From Candidatus Pacearchaeota archaeon (GTDB lineage: Archaea; Nanoarchaeota; Nanoarchaeia; Pacearchaeales; GW2011-AR1), in the NCBI GenBank assembly GCA_002690445.1, contig NZER01000113.1, forward strand, positions 1-7,625: 7,625 nucleotides of DNA, read 5' to 3'. Below the pieces are notes generated by a model that searched no databases, was not told the DNA's origin, and was given only the letters and a program-made list of their open reading frames with translations. Positions within the stretch are counted from its first letter, which is position 1. Each line of letters begins with the position of its first letter. Positions 5,801 to 7,625 of this stretch are shown here, piece by piece. The translations under genes and the position numbers were made by a program.

Positions 5801-7625
5801 TCACCTTCCTTTTTGTCTTAGCTACCAGTACCATCTTCTTTCGGGACTTATTTACGCCCACCTCACCTATCGCCAGCGCCTGCCTGATAGTCTCTCTCTT
5901 TATATTGTTAAGGTTTACTTGGCTTGAGGAACGCCTTATTTCATGTATCAATGATTCTAAGGGGTCCTTGAGGGTCAGGTCGTCACTCCCTATTTCACTC
6001 AGCGCGCTAACAGGATTGATGCTTTTCTTCGACGCGCCCTTGACCATCTGTCTGGACTTGAACTCGTTATACCTTACCGGGTTATACCAGTAGTATTTAC
6101 TCGCAAGCTCGTTTGCCTCGGTACGTGATATGAACCCAGTCTTCACGTACTCCTCCAGATTATTCGCGTAGACTTTACGGATCACATGAGCAGCCCGCTC
6201 TAGCTGGGCATAGCCTTCGTCTCCCAGTTCTCTTCTGAGTAGGGACAAGTTGTCGTCAAGCTGCACGGTACTGGTATACTGCCCCACGAATTTACGGTCT
6301 GGCTTGGCTGCAAATATCTCCTTGCCGTGCTTGGATATCAGGTAGGTATTGAGATCGCTATTGAACGTGCCTCTTTCCACGGAGGTTAAGGCTAACTCCT
6401 TCATATCCAGAAGGGTATTCTCTGCATCCAGAGCAGCGGACGCGGTAATTCCCGGGTGTAACCTGAGAGCATTATCCACATCAAACCTAGATAACTCTCC
6501 CTTCCCTGTCGCAATTTCCTGCGAGCCCTTTTGTACCAGCCCGGAAGCCTTCCTCTCAAGCTCCGTTCCCCTTGCCCTGATCCCCCTCGAGGGATCGTAT
6601 ATACCTACTTTTCCCCCGTACCTGCTATATAAATCCCGAAGCCCTGCAAACCTATTGAGTGTATTTTCCTTTAGTCTCCAGAAGTAGTCTTCGTCTACAC
6701 GCTTGGTTTCAGCAATCTGTTTTATGCGCTGTGCAGGACCCATCTCTTGCGCCTCTACAGCCCTAGCATCCTTGAGTTCGGACACCATGTCGTCAACCTT
6801 CTTGCGTTTTGCATTGTTGAGTATGCGGTAATTAGGCGTACCCTTCTTATCAAATTCTCCATACAAAGCTCTCGCCGTGACGTCCCTTGCCCTGTACTGC
6901 TCGGGTGTCAGTTTGTTTATATCGGATACTTCATCAACAAGCATCTCGATAGTCTCGCGTACTTTCTTCTGGCGAGCGGGAATAGTCCCAGCATAGCGCG
7001 TGGGACCGATACCTGCGGCCTCTGATACTATCGCGTCAACCATGCTGTCTGTCTCTTTGAATAGGTCGGCCTTGCTCTGTTCGTAGGTGCGCTTGTCGGG
7101 CAGTACCTCGTCTGGTGCTTTCCTGACTGGTCGCTTGCCCTCCGGGCCGACGACCTCCCTGCCAAATGCTCTCCGCGCGCGCTCTGCAAGCTCTTCAGGG
7201 GAGAGCGGGCCTGTGGTAGGCAGTATGCCCTCGATCCTCTCGCCTATAGTTTTAGTGGGTTCTGGATAGTACGCTTCATCTATTGCAAAAAGCTCTGTTA
7301 GCCTGTTCTTTCCACCGACTTTCTTATGGCCCAAGATAGCATCATAGCCGGCTTCCCTAAGAGTCCCTGAAACTATATTCTCCTGTATAGCGTATGGTAG
7401 CTGGTTGCCCTCTTTGCTAAACCTTACTATTTCAGAAGCAAGTCCTTCATCCCCTCCATGCTTAGCAAGTACGTCTGCCACTGCGTTAAGGTTCGCATCC
7501 CGAGTTCTGCCGTAGGTATGGGTAGCATTTAATACTTCTTCCCTCATGGCTTGGTAGGCCCCTTTACCCTTGATAGAGTCAAAGGCAAGCTCTGGTACTT
7601 TACCCCCTGAAGCGCCTTTTAATAT
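2874..7625 (-). CDS. Giant polyvalent-type phage protein with ART-like end and LPD38-like block (N-terminus outside window)
   Basis: The frame is open from the window edge at 7625 to a TGA at 2874, giving 1583 visible residues. Numbering below starts at the Met encoded at 7547. That Met is probably internal: it has no good ribosome binding site and the 26 residues before it read on smoothly. Residues up to about 95, with GYDAI (67-71) and ELFAID (85-90), resemble the C-terminal half of ADP-ribosyltransferase-like domains in phage polyvalent proteins. A long helical, charged part follows (about 100-560), then a very basic stretch (567-592). A block from about 635 resembles the LPD38 domain: NPIFVAANVLNDT (679-691), ATVNFNEGG (885-893), NYIMFLNPAWEG (901-912), then ITNWDFFRGRPI (1106-1117). 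The tail (about 1260-1540) is charged and helical and ends in a proline-rich run. Such proteins are known in phages and conjugative elements and are thought to be delivered with the DNA. Its place before the scaffold gene fits a packaged protein. Catalysis cannot be judged because the N-terminal part is missing. Confidence 0.8.
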   Translation of the reverse strand: MLKGASGGKVPELAFDSIKGKGAYQAMREEVLNATHTYGRTRDANLNAVADVLAKHGGDEGLASEIVRFSKEGNQLPYAIQENIVSGTLREAGYDAILGHKKVGGKNRLTELFAIDEAYYPEPTKTIGERIEGILPTTGPLSPEELAERARRAFGREVVGPEGKRPVRKAPDEVLPDKRTYEQSKADLFKETDSMVDAIVSEAAGIGPTRYAGTIPARQKKVRETIEMLVDEVSDINKLTPEQYRARDVTARALYGEFDKKGTPNYRILNNAKRKKVDDMVSELKDARAVEAQEMGPAQRIKQIAETKRVDEDYFWRLKENTLNRFAGLRDLYSRYGGKVGIYDPSRGIRARGTELERKASGLVQKGSQEIATGKGELSRFDVDNALRLHPGITASAALDAENTLLDMKELALTSVERGTFNSDLNTYLISKHGKEIFAAKPDRKFVGQYTSTVQLDDNLSLLRRELGDEGYAQLERAAHVIRKVYANNLEEYVKTGFISRTEANELASKYYWYNPVRYNEFKSRQMVKGASKKSINPVSALSEIGSDDLTLKDPLESLIHEIRRSSSQVNLNNIKRETIRQALAIGEVGVNKSRKKMVLVAKTKRKVKQQKVGKDGKPQIDPFGAPVYETVEDLDNVFRATDDPTGMVTFYEPGKNAGKLQVYEVPEYVSREIEYIDKTFGPEGIGVPFAATNRYFKTLATTQNPIFVAANVLNDTLAAAHSAGVAPHRVIQQLAKNARGITTDPDVFERMVKQAYVAAGGRQQKYFGEAAEELAKFGRTQVDLTLNRKVKDWLNAGLRREQSPLNPQDIKASGGNPILSSEAMELVNTEYKKLNFKRIGELIPAIGERGEMAPRIAAAKKWMDRQDPEWMNKLRRAYEANPTKETERALIEQLKNSPEMRRAVEEGVEATVNFNEGGIWFKHLNNYIMFLNPAWEGAKLPYRVMKKNPKIIAKTIGITFTAQLVNTYFNMKQEGYWDIPYHERYGSVVFMLPDWAAEAFGIDPNRRDSFGNKIPNRINIIPKSREFSHIGAATFLAEQLLGGMTGDLKVPLAGPYGKGAGITIPGAFDRFGGKKGMGAERRGDYSAQTAPRDFIFGILSEMLPLETYKVFGTRVPGPPMPEFMKRPAEVITNWDFFRGRPIVSPNLQARPATEQYTPYTPENIVRMSKAMEGMGAPEGLQSPRTLEYAWDAMTGQLGTIALATADFAENIVQEITGLGQPSEEVAGFVERYRELDSAGRTRLLQQVPEELRDEVTELGQRPSTQIPLLGQLGQRFAPAWGGQRGETARARASEALGISEEETRQAAAQTRAFAEGQTKRHLEKEDMLPDWNDESDIANDKRGEWSKAADKIDALWAGNLQGIADYRTKSLQAMTPEEKKEYYDIINFITEREGDPAYKGDILKSAYYDITPEETDETYDKVDYAGMWIARREFMDQLSSEDKALLIESITRKWTPAKKRRYEDMEKIASFTHSIDGEDVSFFNLDRVLAEKVGLGSIHRIYMGKPGKGGRQRFLDEHKSGEMLKDVLKGSEKIEDHMRKVNPELERLVMYWNMYTQTIEEKLATQGVPLTVPRPAGAPPLP
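4029..5645 (-). other. LPD38-like region of the giant protein
   Basis: Residues about 635-1173 (from the Met at 7547) hold motifs I associate with Large Polyvalent protein-associated Domain 38 and the sequence that usually follows it: LQVYEVPEYV (635-644), NPIFVAANVLNDT (679-691), VNFNEGG (887-893), FLNPAWEG (905-912), NWDFFRGRPI (1108-1117), EQYTPYTPENI (1129-1139) and SPRTLEYAWDAMTGQLG (1157-1173). A moderately hydrophobic stretch (about 924-945) could be a membrane-interacting or buried helix. The biochemical role of this domain is not established. Boundaries are approximate. Confidence 0.6.
7263..7625 (-). other. Possible C-terminal half of an ADP-ribosyltransferase-like domain in the giant protein
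   Basis: The first visible 121 residues contain a helical stretch, then LREAGYDAI (63-71 from the Met at 7547), a Gly/Lys loop (about 77-81) and the beta strand ELFAID (85-90), followed by a proline-rich linker. I recall this order, with a GYD core followed by a strand ending in Asp, from ART-type domains of phage polyvalent proteins. The N-terminal half with the first NAD-binding residues lies beyond 7625. This call rests on short motifs only. Confidence 0.45.

Noticed and set aside
2874..7547. Taking the Met at 7547 as the true start of the giant gene
   Set aside because: The frame is open to the window edge, no good ribosome binding site precedes the Met, and the upstream residues continue the same domain style.

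Overview
The window looks like part of the head (capsid) module of a tailed double-stranded DNA phage or prophage (Caudoviricetes type), most likely from an uncultured environmental lineage. All five supported genes lie on the minus strand, so transcription runs from position 7625 towards 1. There are no tRNAs, rRNAs, CRISPR arrays, insertion sequences or attachment sites that I can see. The host cannot be named. Good GGAGG-type ribosome binding sites precede four genes, and the one clear promoter has a perfect TTGACA box, so the expression signals look bacterial.

In transcription order the layout is as follows. (1) 7625-2874: a giant protein with 1583 visible residues, its N-terminus outside the window. 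It has an end that resembles the C-terminal half of a phage ADP-ribosyltransferase-like fold, then a long helical region, then a block resembling the LPD38-type domain of phage 'polyvalent' proteins, then a charged helical tail. (2) 2873-2809: a short spacer holding a sigma70-like promoter flanked by GCGC-rich palindromes. (3) 2808-2056: a capsid scaffolding protein. (4) 2032-1172: an HK97-fold major capsid protein. (5) 1156-728: a small protein with cysteine pairs and an HxxxH end, probably zinc-binding. (6) 727-622: a 106-base spacer with no strong signal except the next gene's ribosome binding site. (7) 621-1: a beta-rich virion protein, probably a capsid decoration or stabilisation protein, cut by the window edge.

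The order giant protein, scaffold, capsid, small protein, decoration protein matches the standard head gene order. The giant protein sits where many phages carry a MuF-type or other protein packaged with the DNA and delivered into the host. By inference it may be a virion-packaged multi-domain protein that acts on the host at infection. Scaffold and capsid protein would assemble the prohead, and the decoration protein would stabilise the mature shell. The internal promoter could raise scaffold and capsid expression above that of the giant gene.

Most of this is a conventional capsid module. The parts that deserve a second look are the giant polyvalent-like protein, the promoter and its unusual sequence setting, and the cysteine-rich protein next to the capsid gene.
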